Origin: Agrobacterium larrymoorei
GTDB taxonomy: Bacteria > Pseudomonadota > Alphaproteobacteria > Rhizobiales > Rhizobiaceae
Assembly: GCF_013322225.1 (NCBI RefSeq)
Contig: NZ_JAAMFB010000002.1
Location: 1-64,000, forward strand
DNA: 64,000 nt
Reading direction: 5' to 3'
The notes beneath the pieces were generated by a model. The model did not search any database. It saw only the letters and a list, made by a program, of their open reading frames with translations, and had not been told where the DNA came from. Numbering within the stretch: the first letter of the stretch is position 1; each line of letters begins with the position of its first letter. Positions 38,221 to 47,963 of the stretch are shown here, in pieces. A program made the position numbers and the translations under genes.

Positions 38221-39726
38221 ATGGAACTGTTCGATAATCTGGCGCTGGGTTTCTACACCGCCTCATCCATTCATAATCTGTTCTTCTGCCTGATCGGCGT
38301 TCTGCTCGGAACATTGATCGGCGTGTTGCCGGGTATTGGTGCCACAGCAACCATCGCCATGCTGCTGCCGATCACCTTCCAGCTGGAGCCGGTTTCCTCG
38401 CTCATCATGCTTGCCGGTATCTATTACGGTGCACAATATGGCGGCTCCACCACCGCGATCCTGATCAACATGCCGGGCGAATCGTCGTCCGCCGTCACCG
38501 CCATTGATGGTTACCAGATGGCACGCAAGGGCAAGGCGGGTGTGGCGCTGGCCACTGCTGCTATCGGTTCGTTCGTTGCTGGTACGGTCTCTACTTTCCT
38601 CGTCGCGATTTTCGCGCCGCCGCTGACGGCAATTGCGCTTGAGTTTGGTGCTGCCGAATATTTCTCCTTGATGGTTGTCGGCCTCGTGTCGTCCATTGCA
38701 CTTGCGCATGGTTCCATCATCAAAGCTTTGGCCATGGTGGTTCTCGGTCTGTTGCTCGGTCTTGTCGGCACGGATATCTACAGCGGCACACCGCGCTTCA
38801 CGTTGGGTATTCGCGAATATGCCGATGGCCTGAATTTCGTTGCGGTGGCCGTTGGTGTCTTCGGTATTGCGGAAATCCTTCGCAACCTCGAGGATGAGAA
38901 AGGCCGTTCCGTTTTGATGGCCAAGGTCTCGGGCCTTCTGCCCAGCAGGGAAGACTTCGCGCAGATGTTCGCGCCGGTTGTGCGTGGCACGATCATCGGT
39001 TCAGCCCTCGGTATTCTGCCGGGTGGCGGTGCCATCCTTGCGGCCTTCGCATCCTACACCGTTGAGAAGCGCGTTTCGAAGAACCCGGAAGAGTTCGGCC
39101 ATGGCGCGATTGCAGGTGTGGCAGGCCCTGAATCAGCCAACAATGCCGGTGCACAGACATCCTTCATCCCGCTGCTGACGCTGGGCATCCCGGCCAATCC
39201 GGTGATGGCGCTGATGATCGGCGCGATGATTATTCAGGGTATCGTTCCCGGTCCGAATGTCGCGACGGAACAGCCAGCGCTGTTCTGGGGCATCATCGCT
39301 TCCATGTGGATCGGCAATCTGATGCTCGTGGTGTTGAACCTGCCGTTGATCGGGCTTTGGGTGAAGCTGTTGACCATACCCTATTACGTGCTTTTCCCGA
39401 TTATCATGGCCTTCTGTGCCATCGGGGTCTACAGCGTCAACTCCAATGTCTTCGATCTTTACGCCGTCGCCTTCTTCGGCTTCATTGGCTACGTGCTGGT
39501 GAAACTCCGCTGCGAGCCCGCACCACTTCTGCTCGGCTTCGTTCTCGGCCCGCTGCTGGAAGAAAACCTGCGGCGTGCCATGATCCTTTCGCGTGGTGAT
39601 CCGAGCACTTTCGTTACGCGCCCGATCAGCGCGACCCTGCTTATCATCGCTCTTCTCGTTCTCGTTGTCGTCTTCCTGCCAAGCGTCAAGAAAAAGCGCG
39701 AGGAGGTATTTCAAGACGAAGGCTGA
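38221..39726 (+). CDS. tctA: Tripartite tricarboxylate transporter large membrane subunit
   Basis: The 501-residue protein has about 11-12 membrane segments. TctA motifs include [20 protein letters not shown] near residue 37, [17 protein letters not shown], and [21 protein letters not shown] in the second half, reflecting the internal repeat of the family. It forms the sodium- or proton-coupled channel for the substrate bound by TctC. A terminator follows. Confidence 0.95.
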   Translation: MELFDNLALGFYTASSIHNLFFCLIGVLLGTLIGVLPGIGATATIAMLLPITFQLEPVSSLIMLAGIYYGAQYGGSTTAILINMPGESSSAVTAIDGYQMARKGKAGVALATAAIGSFVAGTVSTFLVAIFAPPLTAIALEFGAAEYFSLMVVGLVSSIALAHGSIIKALAMVVLGLLLGLVGTDIYSGTPRFTLGIREYADGLNFVAVAVGVFGIAEILRNLEDEKGRSVLMAKVSGLLPSREDFAQMFAPVVRGTIIGSALGILPGGGAILAAFASYTVEKRVSKNPEEFGHGAIAGVAGPESANNAGAQTSFIPLLTLGIPANPVMALMIGAMIIQGIVPGPNVATEQPALFWGIIASMWIGNLMLVVLNLPLIGLWVKLLTIPYYVLFPIIMAFCAIGVYSVNSNVFDLYAVAFFGFIGYVLVKLRCEPAPLLLGFVLGPLLEENLRRAMILSRGDPSTFVTRPISATLLIIALLVLVVVFLPSVKKKREEVFQDEG

Positions 39727-39750
39727 TAGGTTTGCAAATCCTGAAAATAC

Positions 39751-39779
39751 CAAAGGCCGGACATCGTGTCCGGCCTTTG
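39751..39779 (+). terminator. Terminator of tctCBA
   Basis: AAAGGCCGGACA TCG TGTCCGGCCTTT is a near-perfect stem followed by GTCTTGTTT. Confidence 0.8.
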
Positions 39780-39824
39780 TCTTGTTTGCAGGGTATAAAG
39801 CTGTCAAAGCAGACCGACACATAA

Positions 39825-40049
39825 ATGGAGGCATCCGTGCCGGAAAACACCGAAGCCCGCATCGTCGCGCTTGAAGAGACTATCGCGCATCAGACAAAGA
39901 CCATCGAGGAGCTGTCCGATCAGCTGACAGAGCAGTGGAAAGTGGTGGAACAAACCCGTGCAAAGCTGGATAGGCTGACGGAGCGTTTCCTCAGTCTCGA
40001 AGAGCAGTCTCTGGAAGCCCCCGCCATTACAAGGCCACCGCATTACTGA
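39825..40049 (+). CDS. slyX: SlyX family protein
   Basis: The 74-residue protein is a predicted coiled coil (ARIVALEETIAHQTKTIEEL and on) ending in the conserved RPPHY motif of SlyX. Its role is unknown in the family. A second possible start is the GTG at codon 5. It is 12 bases ahead of the DUF924 gene and probably cotranscribed with it. Confidence 0.85.
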   Translation: MEASVPENTEARIVALEETIAHQTKTIEELSDQLTEQWKVVEQTRAKLDRLTERFLSLEEQSLEAPAITRPPHY

Positions 40050-40061
40050 GGAGCGCTGCTC

Positions 40062-40616
40062 ATGGGTATTTCGTCACTCCCCGTCTCCGCCGCCGATGTC
40101 CTTGCCTTCTGGAAAGATGCCGGGTCTGAAAAATGGTTTGAGAAAGACGCTCATTTCGACGCATCCTTTCATGATCGATTTCGTGAACTGCACTTCATGG
40201 CAGCTCGCCGGGAGCTCGAGAACTGGTTGGAAAAGCCTGAAAGCACGCTTGCGCTGTTGCTGCTGCTCGACCAATTTCCACGCAACTGTTTTCGCGGCAC
40301 GGCCCATATGTATGCGACCGACACGCTCGCGCTGCATTACGCGCGTGAAGCATTAAGCCGCGGGCATGATGCTGCCATCGATGAAGAGCTGCGAATCTTC
40401 ATTTATCTTCCCCTCATGCACTCAGAAGAGATTGCGGATCAGGAACTATGCTGCAAGCTCTGCGAACCGCTTGGCGAGCGTTATCATCCCTTTGCCGTCG
40501 AGCATCGCGACATCGTTCAGCGCTTCGGCCGTTTTCCTCACCGCAATGAGATCCTGCTACGGGAAACGACGCAGGAGGAGCAGGCATTTCTGGATGAAGG
40601 CGGGTTTTCGGGCTGA
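40062..40616 (+). CDS. DUF924 family protein
   Basis: The 184-residue protein carries the DUF924 motifs FWKDAGSEKWFEKD, LLLLDQFPRNCFRGTAHMYATD, and FIYLPLMHSEE with QELCCKL. The family is all-helical, TPR-like and of unknown function. It is a soluble protein without signal peptide. It is in a two-gene unit with slyX. Confidence 0.9.
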   Translation: MGISSLPVSAADVLAFWKDAGSEKWFEKDAHFDASFHDRFRELHFMAARRELENWLEKPESTLALLLLLDQFPRNCFRGTAHMYATDTLALHYAREALSRGHDAAIDEELRIFIYLPLMHSEEIADQELCCKLCEPLGERYHPFAVEHRDIVQRFGRFPHRNEILLRETTQEEQAFLDEGGFSG

Positions 40617-40625
40617 GAAACAAAA

Positions 40626-40655
40626 ACGCCGCCGTCTTGATAGGCGGCAGCGTTT
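40626..40655. terminator. Bidirectional terminator between DUF924 gene and dnaJ
   Basis: AACGCCGCC and GGCGGCAGCGTT form a GC-rich stem flanked by A and T runs on the two sides, so it can serve both convergent genes. Confidence 0.65.
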
Positions 40656-40680
40656 TCACATTTGAATATTGCGATGGCGA

Positions 40681-41811
40681 TCAGCCGTCGAAGAATTCCT
40701 TCATCCGGGCAAAGAAGCCGGTCGATTCCGGATTATTCTCCTTGGAGGAAATCTGCTCGAATTCCTGCAGAAGTTCGCGCTGACGCTTGGTCAGTTTCTG
40801 CGGCGTTTCGATCTGGATCTGGATGTAGAGATCGCCCGTCTGCGCTGAACGCAGGACTGGCATCCCCTTACCCTTGAGGCGGAACTGTTTGCCCGCCTGT
40901 GTGCCTTCCGGCACCGTCACACGGGACTTCGTTCCATCCAGTGTCGTTACATCGAATGTGCCGCCGAGTGCCGCCGTCGTCATCGAGATAGGCACAGCGC
41001 AGTAGAGATCGGCACCATCGCGCTGGAAGAATTCGTGCGGGCGCACCGACAGGAAGATGTAAAGATCGCCCGAAGGACCACCCCGCATTCCCGCTTCGCC
41101 TTCACCCTGAAGGCGGATACGTGTGCCGTCTTCGATACCAGCGGGGATGTTGACGGAGAGCGAACGCTCTTCGGTCACGCGGCCCTGACCGTGGCACTTG
41201 GTGCATGGATCAGTGATCGTCTGGCCGCGACCATGGCAGGTCGGGCAGGTGCGTTCGACCGAGAAGAAGCCTTGGGCTGCGCGCACACGTCCAGAACCCT
41301 GGCAGGTGCCACAGGTTTTCGGACTGGTGCCGGGCTTAGCGCCGGAACCGGTGCAGACATCGCAGGTTATGGATGTGGGAACCCTGATCTGCGCCGTTTT
41401 GCCAGCAAAAGCTTCCTCAAGCGAAATCTCCATATTGTAGCGAAGATCCGCACCGCGTTCGCGGCCACCAGAGGAGCGGCGTGCTCGACCGCCACCCATC
41501 ATCTCGCCGAATATGTCTTCGAAAATGTCGGAGAAGCCGCCGCCAGCAAAGCCGCCGCCACCACCTGCTCCACCCATTCCGCCCTGTTCGAAGGCAGCAT
41601 GGCCGAAACGATCATAGGCCGCCCGCTTCTGCGGGTCCTTGAGCGTCTCGTAAGCTTCGTTGATTTCCTTGAACTTTTTCTCGGACTCGGCATCGTCCGG
41701 ATTCTTGTCCGGGTGATACTTCATCGCGAGTTTGCGGAAGGCGCTTTTCAGCTCTTTTTCGTCAGCGGTTTTGCTAACGCCAAGTGTTTCGTAAAAGTCT
41801 GCTTTCGCCAT
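40681..41811 (-). CDS. dnaJ: Chaperone DnaJ
   Basis: The 376-residue co-chaperone has the J domain with HPD ([11 protein letters not shown]), a Gly-rich region ([16 protein letters not shown]), four CxxCxGxG zinc motifs ([32 protein letters not shown]) and the C-terminal client-binding domain. It stimulates DnaK ATPase. It is 132 bases downstream of dnaK on the same strand. Confidence 0.98.
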   Translation of the reverse strand: MAKADFYETLGVSKTADEKELKSAFRKLAMKYHPDKNPDDAESEKKFKEINEAYETLKDPQKRAAYDRFGHAAFEQGGMGGAGGGGGFAGGGFSDIFEDIFGEMMGGGRARRSSGGRERGADLRYNMEISLEEAFAGKTAQIRVPTSITCDVCTGSGAKPGTSPKTCGTCQGSGRVRAAQGFFSVERTCPTCHGRGQTITDPCTKCHGQGRVTEERSLSVNIPAGIEDGTRIRLQGEGEAGMRGGPSGDLYIFLSVRPHEFFQRDGADLYCAVPISMTTAALGGTFDVTTLDGTKSRVTVPEGTQAGKQFRLKGKGMPVLRSAQTGDLYIQIQIETPQKLTKRQRELLQEFEQISSKENNPESTGFFARMKEFFDG

Positions 41812-41943
41812 TAATTAACAAGCCCCGGAAATGGATTTCCGGCTGCCAGACAAAGATGATTTAAGATTGAAGAAACTTAAAATCATCAGAGACTTGGGCA
41901 GCCGGATATTAGTCAGTCATCGATCTGGCAAGAAGGCCGCAAA

Positions 41944-43848
41944 TTAAGCGGACTTCTTGTCGTCCTTGATTTCCTCGTAGTCGGCATCGACCACGCCGTC
42001 ATCCTTGCCACCTTCTGCACCCTCGCCGCCTTCTGCCTGCTGGGCTTCGTAGATGGCCTGACCAAGCTTCATGGAAACTTCCATGAGGGTCTGGGTCTTG
42101 GCCTGGATGTCATCGGCATCCGGCTCGGATGCTTCAACCGACGTCTTGAGGGCTGCAATGGCGTCTTCGATGGCCTTGCGGTCGGTTTCGGAAACCTTGT
42201 CGCCATATTCCTTCACCGACTTCTCAGTGGAGTGGATAAGACTTTCGGCCTGGTTCTTGGCTTCAACGCCAGCGCGACGCTTCTTGTCGGCCTCAGCATT
42301 GGCTTCAGCGTCCTTTACCATCTTTTCGATGTCGGCGTCGGACAGACCACCAGATGCCTGAATGCGGATCTGCTGTTCCTTGCCGGTGCCCTTGTCCTTG
42401 GCGGAAACCTGCACGATGCCATTGGCGTCGATATCGAAGGTGACCTCGATCTGCGGAACGCCGCGTGGTGCCGGTGGCAGACCGACGAGGTCGAACTGAC
42501 CGAGCGACTTGTTGTCGGCAGCCATTTCGCGCTCACCCTGCGAAACGCGGATGGTCACGGCAGACTGGTTGTCTTCGGCGGTCGAGAAGGTCTGGCTCTT
42601 CTTCGTCGGGATCGTCGTGTTACGGTCGATCAGACGTGTGAAGACACCGCCCAGCGTTTCGATGCCGAGAGACAGTGGTGTGACGTCGAGAAGCAGAACG
42701 TCCTTGACGTCGCCCTGCAGAACGCCTGCCTGAATGGCAGCACCCATGGCAACCACCTCGTCAGGGTTTACTCCCTTATGTGGCTCCTTGCCGAACAGCT
42801 GCTTGACGACTTCCTGCACCTTCGGCATGCGGCTCATACCACCGACGAGAACGACTTCGTCGATCTCGGAAGCGGAAACGCCGGCATCCTTAAGCGCCGC
42901 CTTGCACGGTGCAACGGTACGCTGAACCAGGTCATCGACCAGGCTTTCGAACTTGGAGCGCGTCAGCTTAAGCGTCAGGTGCTTAGGACCGGTCGCATCC
43001 GCCGTGATGAAGGGCAGGTTGATTTCGGTCTGCTGCGAAGACGACAGCTCGATCTTTGCCTTTTCGGCAGCTTCCTTGAGGCGCTGCAGAGCTAGCTTGT
43101 CGCCCTTCAGGTCGATGCCCTGGTCCTTCTTGAATTCGCCAGCAAGGTATTCGACCAGACGCATGTCGAAGTCTTCACCGCCGAGGAAGGTGTCGCCGTT
43201 GGTGGATTTCACTTCGAAGACGCCGTCGCCGATTTCCAGAACGGAAATATCGAAGGTACCGCCGCCAAGGTCGTAGACAGCAATCGTCTTGCCGTCCTTC
43301 TTGTCGAGACCGTAAGCAAGTGCTGCAGCCGTCGGCTCGTTGATGATGCGCAGAACTTCGAGACCAGCGATGCGGCCTGCATCCTTGGTGGCCTGACGCT
43401 GGGCGTCGTTGAAGTATGCGGGAACGGTGATGACAGCCTTCTCGACTTTTTCGCCGAGGTAGGATTCAGCAGTTTCCTTCATCTTCTGAAGAATCATCGC
43501 GGAGATCTGCGACGGGGAGTAACCCTTGCCCTGAGCCTGAACCCATGCGTCGCCGTTATCGCCCTTGACGATCTCGAACGGAACGAGGCCCTTGTCCTTT
43601 TCAACGGTCGGGTCTTCGTAACGGCGGCCGATCAGGCGCTTGACTGCGAAGAGCGTGTTGGTTGGGTTGGTGACGGCCTGACGCTTTGCAGGCTGGCCGA
43701 CCAGACGCTCGCCATCGTCGCTGAATGCGACCATGGAAGGGGTCGTGCGTGCGCCTTCCGCGTTTTCAATAACTTTAGTGTCCTTGCCGTCCATCACTGC
43801 AACGCAGGAGTTGGTCGTGCCAAGGTCGATACCGATTACTTTTGCCAT
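41944..43848 (-). CDS. dnaK: Chaperone DnaK (Hsp70)
   Basis: The 634-residue Hsp70 starts [19 protein letters not shown]. The ATPase domain has [15 protein letters not shown] and [13 protein letters not shown], and the acidic C-terminal tail ends in a Lys-rich stretch. I chose the ATG at 43848, since the 31 residues of open frame before it are not DnaK-like and overlap the leader. A heat-shock (RpoH-type) promoter lies 112 bases upstream. Confidence 0.98.
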   Translation of the reverse strand: MAKVIGIDLGTTNSCVAVMDGKDTKVIENAEGARTTPSMVAFSDDGERLVGQPAKRQAVTNPTNTLFAVKRLIGRRYEDPTVEKDKGLVPFEIVKGDNGDAWVQAQGKGYSPSQISAMILQKMKETAESYLGEKVEKAVITVPAYFNDAQRQATKDAGRIAGLEVLRIINEPTAAALAYGLDKKDGKTIAVYDLGGGTFDISVLEIGDGVFEVKSTNGDTFLGGEDFDMRLVEYLAGEFKKDQGIDLKGDKLALQRLKEAAEKAKIELSSSQQTEINLPFITADATGPKHLTLKLTRSKFESLVDDLVQRTVAPCKAALKDAGVSASEIDEVVLVGGMSRMPKVQEVVKQLFGKEPHKGVNPDEVVAMGAAIQAGVLQGDVKDVLLLDVTPLSLGIETLGGVFTRLIDRNTTIPTKKSQTFSTAEDNQSAVTIRVSQGEREMAADNKSLGQFDLVGLPPAPRGVPQIEVTFDIDANGIVQVSAKDKGTGKEQQIRIQASGGLSDADIEKMVKDAEANAEADKKRRAGVEAKNQAESLIHSTEKSVKEYGDKVSETDRKAIEDAIAALKTSVEASEPDADDIQAKTQTLMEVSMKLGQAIYEAQQAEGGEGAEGGKDDGVVDADYEEIKDDKKSA

Positions 43849-43959
43849 TTTTCTTCTCTCCTTGAAGCGAGACGTCGGAACCCCGGGAGGCATTCCATTG
43901 ACGTATCCTTGACTTGGATGGTCTTGCCGAATTGTCAGCATTTCTGCTGTGCTGCGGCG

Positions 43960-43989
43960 TATATAAGGAGCGATTTTTCTCGCTGCAAG
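43960..43989 (-). promoter_or_regulatory. Predicted RpoH (sigma-32) heat-shock promoter of dnaK
   Basis: On the minus strand CTTG and CTTATATA are separated by 18 bases, matching the alphaproteobacterial RpoH consensus (CTTG-N17/18-CYTATNT). Transcription would begin about 105 bases before dnaK. Confidence 0.75.
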
Positions 43990-44113
43990 GCAGATGACAC
44001 GGGTGAAGGTAGCAAAAATAAAGATTTGCTACGCTTCTTAATCCTGATGCCGGAACTTCCTGCGATGTTTGGCCATACAGAAAAAATTTGCGTGGCGAGG
44101 AGCGGTTACACCG

Positions 44114-46138
44114 TTACTTTGCCTTGCCCACAAGGCTCTTCACCCGCTGGGCAAAAACGTCGAGCTGAAAGGGTTTGGTCATGACGTGCATGCCATGTTC
44201 GAGATGACCGTGGTTGAGGACCGCGTTTTCGGCGTATCCGGTAATGAATAGCACCTCCAGATCGGAGCGATTGACCCGGGCCGCATCCGCAAGCTGGCGC
44301 CCATTCATGCCGCCAGGTAGACCGACATCGGTGATCAACAGGCTGATTTGTCTCGCAGAATTGAGGATTTTCAGTGCCGATGCACCATCCTCCGCCTCAA
44401 TCACGGCGTAACCAAGATCCTGAAGCTCTTCGACGGCGAGCATACGCACGAGCGGCTCATCATCCACCACGAGGATAGTCTCGCCACCATCGGCGCGAGG
44501 TGGCTCGACCGGGTGTTCTGTTTCCAGATCAGCGCTCTCTATGGAGCCGGAATAGCGGGGCAGGTAGATGCAGATCATCGTTCCCTTGCCCAGTTCGGAA
44601 TAAATGCGCGCCGCGCCGCCCGATTGCCCGGCAAAACCATAGACCATGGAGAGGCCAAGGCCTGTTCCCTGGCCAATCGGCTTTGTCGTGTAAAAGGGGT
44701 CGAATGCACGCTCTATGACTTCAGGCGACATGCCTGTGCCGGTATCGGACACGCAGAGGGATACATATTGACCCGGCTCCAGGCCGCGCATGCGTGCGGA
44801 ACGCTCGTCCATCCATCGGTTGCCGGTTTCTATGGTCAGCTTTCCACCGCCCGGCATGGCGTCTCGCGCGTTGATGCAGAGGTTGAGAAGGGCATTCTCA
44901 AGCTGGCTTGCATCCACGAATGTCGGCCAGACACCCGCCGCTCCCACGGTTTCGACCTTTATTTCCGGCCCAACGCTGCGGGTGATCAAATCCAGCATGC
45001 TTTCGACCAGAATGTTGATATTCAACGGCTTCGGGTCCAGTGTCTGGCGGCGCGAGAAGGCAAGAAGCCGCTGTGTCAGCGCTGAGGCACGTTTGGTCGC
45101 ACCCATGGCGCCATTGATATAGCGGTCGAGTTCACTGATGCGACCCTGCGCAAGGCGCGTATTCATCATTTCCAGACTGCCGCTGATACCGGCGAGAATA
45201 TTGTTGAAGTCATGGGCCAGTCCGCCCGTCAACTGCCCGACGGCTTCCATCTTCTGTGCCTGCCGCAGTGCTTCCTCAGCTGCCATAAGCTCCGTGGTGC
45301 GCGCCATAACCTGCTGTTCGAGTGTGGCATTGAGCGTCGCGAGCGCGTTCTCCGCGCGCTTTCGTGCAGTGATATCCTGAAACATAACGGCAACCTGCCG
45401 CTTGCTTTTCGGCTCTATGCGCACGGCGGCGAGTTCGAGGTATCGACCCGTCGCGACCAGTTCCTGCTGGAAGCGGATGGGTTGCCCGGTGCTCAACACG
45501 GCTCCATAGCGTGCTATCCAAGCGTCCGCTTCATCAGGTACCATTTCACGCAGCTTTTGCCCGACCACGTTCGGAATTCCGGCGTGACGGGCATAGGCAT
45601 CGTTGGCCTGAATGTGGATATAGTCGCTATCGGGACCATGCGGCCCATCGAAAAACTCGATGATGCAGAAGCCTTCGTCGATGGCGTCGAAAAGGCCCTT
45701 GTAGAGCTCTTCGCTTTCGCGGCGTGCTTTTTCGGCGAGTGTGCGTTCGGTTACATCCGCACCCTCTACGAAAATGGCGCTGACCTCTCCGTCCGCACCG
45801 CGGATCGGCTGATAAACGAAATCGAGATATCTTTCATCCACTGGTCCGTTTGGGTCAGACTGGACGGCAAACAAAGCGCCGGAGGCGGAATAGGCGACGC
45901 CGCTTTCGTAAACGTCGTCCAGTATTTTCACGAACCCCTGGGCTTTCGCATCGGGCAAGGCTTCTGCAACTGTTTTGCCTACTATATCGTGACGTCCGAC
46001 CAGGTTCATGTAGCTCGGATTTGCCAGCTCGAAACGGTGTTCACGCCCTCGCAACAACGCGATGAAAGTCGGCGCCTGCTCGAACAACTGTGTCAGGATA
46101 GGACCGATATTGCCGGTGCTGCTCGTCACGTTTTCCAC
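44114..46138 (-). CDS. Hybrid PAS-PAS histidine kinase with C-terminal receiver
   Basis: The 674-residue soluble protein has two PAS domains (about residues 15-140 and 150-270) and a coiled coil. The kinase core follows, with phospho-acceptor LTGGLAHDFNNILAGI, N box NLCINARDAMPGG and G boxes SDTGTGM and GQGTGLGLSMVYG. A receiver domain is at the C-terminus (Asp in LITDVGLPGG). No membrane segment is present. This form phosphorylates its own receiver. It is the last gene after the LOV kinase and response regulator genes on the same strand, 91 bases behind the latter, so joint expression is likely. The signal is unknown; no LOV cysteine motif is seen. Confidence 0.9.
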   Translation of the reverse strand: MENVTSSTGNIGPILTQLFEQAPTFIALLRGREHRFELANPSYMNLVGRHDIVGKTVAEALPDAKAQGFVKILDDVYESGVAYSASGALFAVQSDPNGPVDERYLDFVYQPIRGADGEVSAIFVEGADVTERTLAEKARRESEELYKGLFDAIDEGFCIIEFFDGPHGPDSDYIHIQANDAYARHAGIPNVVGQKLREMVPDEADAWIARYGAVLSTGQPIRFQQELVATGRYLELAAVRIEPKSKRQVAVMFQDITARKRAENALATLNATLEQQVMARTTELMAAEEALRQAQKMEAVGQLTGGLAHDFNNILAGISGSLEMMNTRLAQGRISELDRYINGAMGATKRASALTQRLLAFSRRQTLDPKPLNINILVESMLDLITRSVGPEIKVETVGAAGVWPTFVDASQLENALLNLCINARDAMPGGGKLTIETGNRWMDERSARMRGLEPGQYVSLCVSDTGTGMSPEVIERAFDPFYTTKPIGQGTGLGLSMVYGFAGQSGGAARIYSELGKGTMICIYLPRYSGSIESADLETEHPVEPPRADGGETILVVDDEPLVRMLAVEELQDLGYAVIEAEDGASALKILNSARQISLLITDVGLPGGMNGRQLADAARVNRSDLEVLFITGYAENAVLNHGHLEHGMHVMTKPFQLDVFAQRVKSLVGKAK

Positions 46139-46229
46139 CCCCAGGGTGCAGACATCACCGGTTTGAAATGGCGGTATGTCGTAAATTTATTTTATTGTTC
46201 ATCACAGTGTTGGCTCTCGAGGCGTTCGA

Positions 46230-46652
46230 TCAGACGCGCTCAGGCAAAATAAGGTTTGGTGGAACAGTTGCGCTGCGATCACCGCTCAGCTTGGCATGCA
46301 AATAGTCCAGAGCATTCTGCAAACCATTGACCGTATAAGGCTTCTCGATGGCACCAACGGCACCGGCGAAGTCATCGGGAATGCGTTTGATATTGCCACT
46401 GACGAAGACGTAAGGAATATTCTTTTCGGTCAGATAACGGCCCACATCGACGCCGGTCGGGCCGTCCACCAGATGGATATCGACAAAGGCGAAGTCCGGG
46501 CTTTCCCGATCCACCAGATCGCGCGCAGCCCAGCTTGCAGCGGCAATGCCAATGACGGAATGGCCTGCCGCTTCGATTTCGCTTTCGAGTTCCAGTGCGA
46601 GGAGGGCTTCGTCCTCCACGATCATTATGCGCAAGTCGTCATTCCTTTTCAT
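46230..46652 (-). CDS. Single-domain response regulator (LovR-like)
   Basis: The 140-residue protein is only a receiver domain: acidic pair Glu13/Asp14, phospho-acceptor Asp58 (FAFVDIHL), Lys104 in EKPYT. It has no output domain, so it probably passes or drains phosphate. It overlaps the LOV kinase gene by 14 bases, a strong sign of a functional pair, as with LovK-LovR in Caulobacter. No other free receiver gene lies next to the phytochrome, so it may serve both photoreceptors. Confidence 0.9.
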   Translation of the reverse strand: MKRNDDLRIMIVEDEALLALELESEIEAAGHSVIGIAAASWAARDLVDRESPDFAFVDIHLVDGPTGVDVGRYLTEKNIPYVFVSGNIKRIPDDFAGAVGAIEKPYTVNGLQNALDYLHAKLSGDRSATVPPNLILPERV

Positions 46653-47754
46653 TTTCCACCATCAGGGTAACGCTAACCGCCGTGCGTCTCCCGTCTCTTT
46701 CACGTTTGATATCGGCGTTGACCTGCCCGGCGCAGGTCTCAAGGAGCAACTGGCTGAACCTTTGTTCCTCCTCATCGGCCTTTACCGGATCTATCGTATC
46801 TTCAACCCGTATCAGAAAATGCCCGTTCAGCCGCTTGACGGTCACGTGAATATCGCCGCCGCCATCACCTAGCCCGCGTCGAACAGCATCTCCAACAAGT
46901 TCGTTTACGATCAAGGAAAGTGGAGACGCCTTGGCGGCCGGAACGTAAACCGGCGAAAGATCGAGCTGAACATTGATATCGCTTCGCTTCAACTGCCCGG
47001 TCAGGTTCACGACCAGATCCTCGGCGAAATCCGCAACGTCAAAACGCGCGATGTTTTCCAGCGTGAAAAGCTTGCGATGAACGGTGCTCAGCGCCTCGAT
47101 CCGGTTAAGAACGGACTTCAGCGTCGCGCTGACCGTGTCGTTCTTGGTCATCCGGTCCTGCAGCTTCACAATTGAGGCGATGGTCATCAGGTTGTTCTTG
47201 ACGCGGTGGTCGACCTCGTGAACCAGCAACGTCTTGGCTTCCAGCGCGTCGCTCAGATCTTTTGTGCGACGGGTGACTTCCTCCTCCGCCTGGTTGCGCG
47301 CCTCCGCGAGCTCCGCTTCCTTGGTCTTTATGCGTGTGAAATCCAGCTGAGAGGCAAAGAAATAAATCACCTTGCCATTGGCGTCCCGCACGGGGCTCAC
47401 GAAGAGCGCGTTCCAGAACTGAGTGCCGTCCTTGCGATAGTTCAGAATATCGACCGCGACGGACCGTTCGGACGCAACTGCTTCGCTGATTTTTCGGACG
47501 GTCTCCCTATCGGTCGCCTCACCTTGCAGAAGTCTGCAATTGCTGCCGATGAGTTCGTCGTTGGAGTAACCCGTCAATTCGTTGAAAGCACGGTTGCAGA
47601 AGATAATAGGGTTATCTTCCTGATTCGGATCCGTAATAATCATCGGCATGCGCGTAGCTTTGAATGCTGCCGCAAACGGATCTTCCGAAACATGCTCGGC
47701 AAGAAGCTTCTCACCGGCCCTACGCGCCTCAGAGGGCAGTAAATATTCAACCAT
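46639..47754 (-). CDS. LOV-domain histidine kinase (blue-light sensor), degenerate ATP-binding domain
   Basis: The 371-residue protein has a LOV domain at about residues 28-140. The photoactive Cys73 lies in GSNCRLLQG, and flavin contacts Asn115 and Gln136 are present. A coiled coil leads to an HWE/HisKA_2-type dimerisation helix with His183 (EVDHRVKNNLMTIASIV). The ATP-binding domain is unusual: the N box reads ELVGDAVRRG with Asp289 in place of Asn, and the G1 box reads EDTIDP rather than DxGxG. No clear G2 box is visible. It may therefore be inactive as a kinase, act as a phosphatase, or depend on a partner. It is soluble and divergent from the phytochrome gene. Confidence 0.88.
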   Translation of the reverse strand: MVEYLLPSEARRAGEKLLAEHVSEDPFAAAFKATRMPMIITDPNQEDNPIIFCNRAFNELTGYSNDELIGSNCRLLQGEATDRETVRKISEAVASERSVAVDILNYRKDGTQFWNALFVSPVRDANGKVIYFFASQLDFTRIKTKEAELAEARNQAEEEVTRRTKDLSDALEAKTLLVHEVDHRVKNNLMTIASIVKLQDRMTKNDTVSATLKSVLNRIEALSTVHRKLFTLENIARFDVADFAEDLVVNLTGQLKRSDINVQLDLSPVYVPAAKASPLSLIVNELVGDAVRRGLGDGGGDIHVTVKRLNGHFLIRVEDTIDPVKADEEEQRFSQLLLETCAGQVNADIKRERDGRRTAVSVTLMVENEKE

Positions 47755-47963
47755 GAACTTTTCCGCATTCCATCGGTAGCGATAATTTGCATAGCGAGGA
47801 AATGTTCCGGAGCATATAAAATTTTTCCTGCACGAAATGATGGATACAAAAACAGAACTTAAAATTACCTTTCTTCGAAAATACTGATAAAAGATAACAA
47901 TTACTGTACGCGTTCGGCGTGCGGGGCGTTCTGCAATGCAGGATGCCAGGATGGGAGAACCGC
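47755..47963. other. Divergent promoter region between LOV kinase and phytochrome genes
   Basis: This AT-rich 209-base gap must carry promoters for both photoreceptor units. I found no clear RpoD consensus and no full EcfG-type stress promoter; one minus-strand GGAAC lacks a correctly spaced CGTT. Confidence 0.5.

Noticed and set aside
47755-47963. EcfG-type general-stress promoter between the photoreceptor genes
   Set aside because: A GGAAC is present on the minus strand but no CGTT follows at 16-17 bases.
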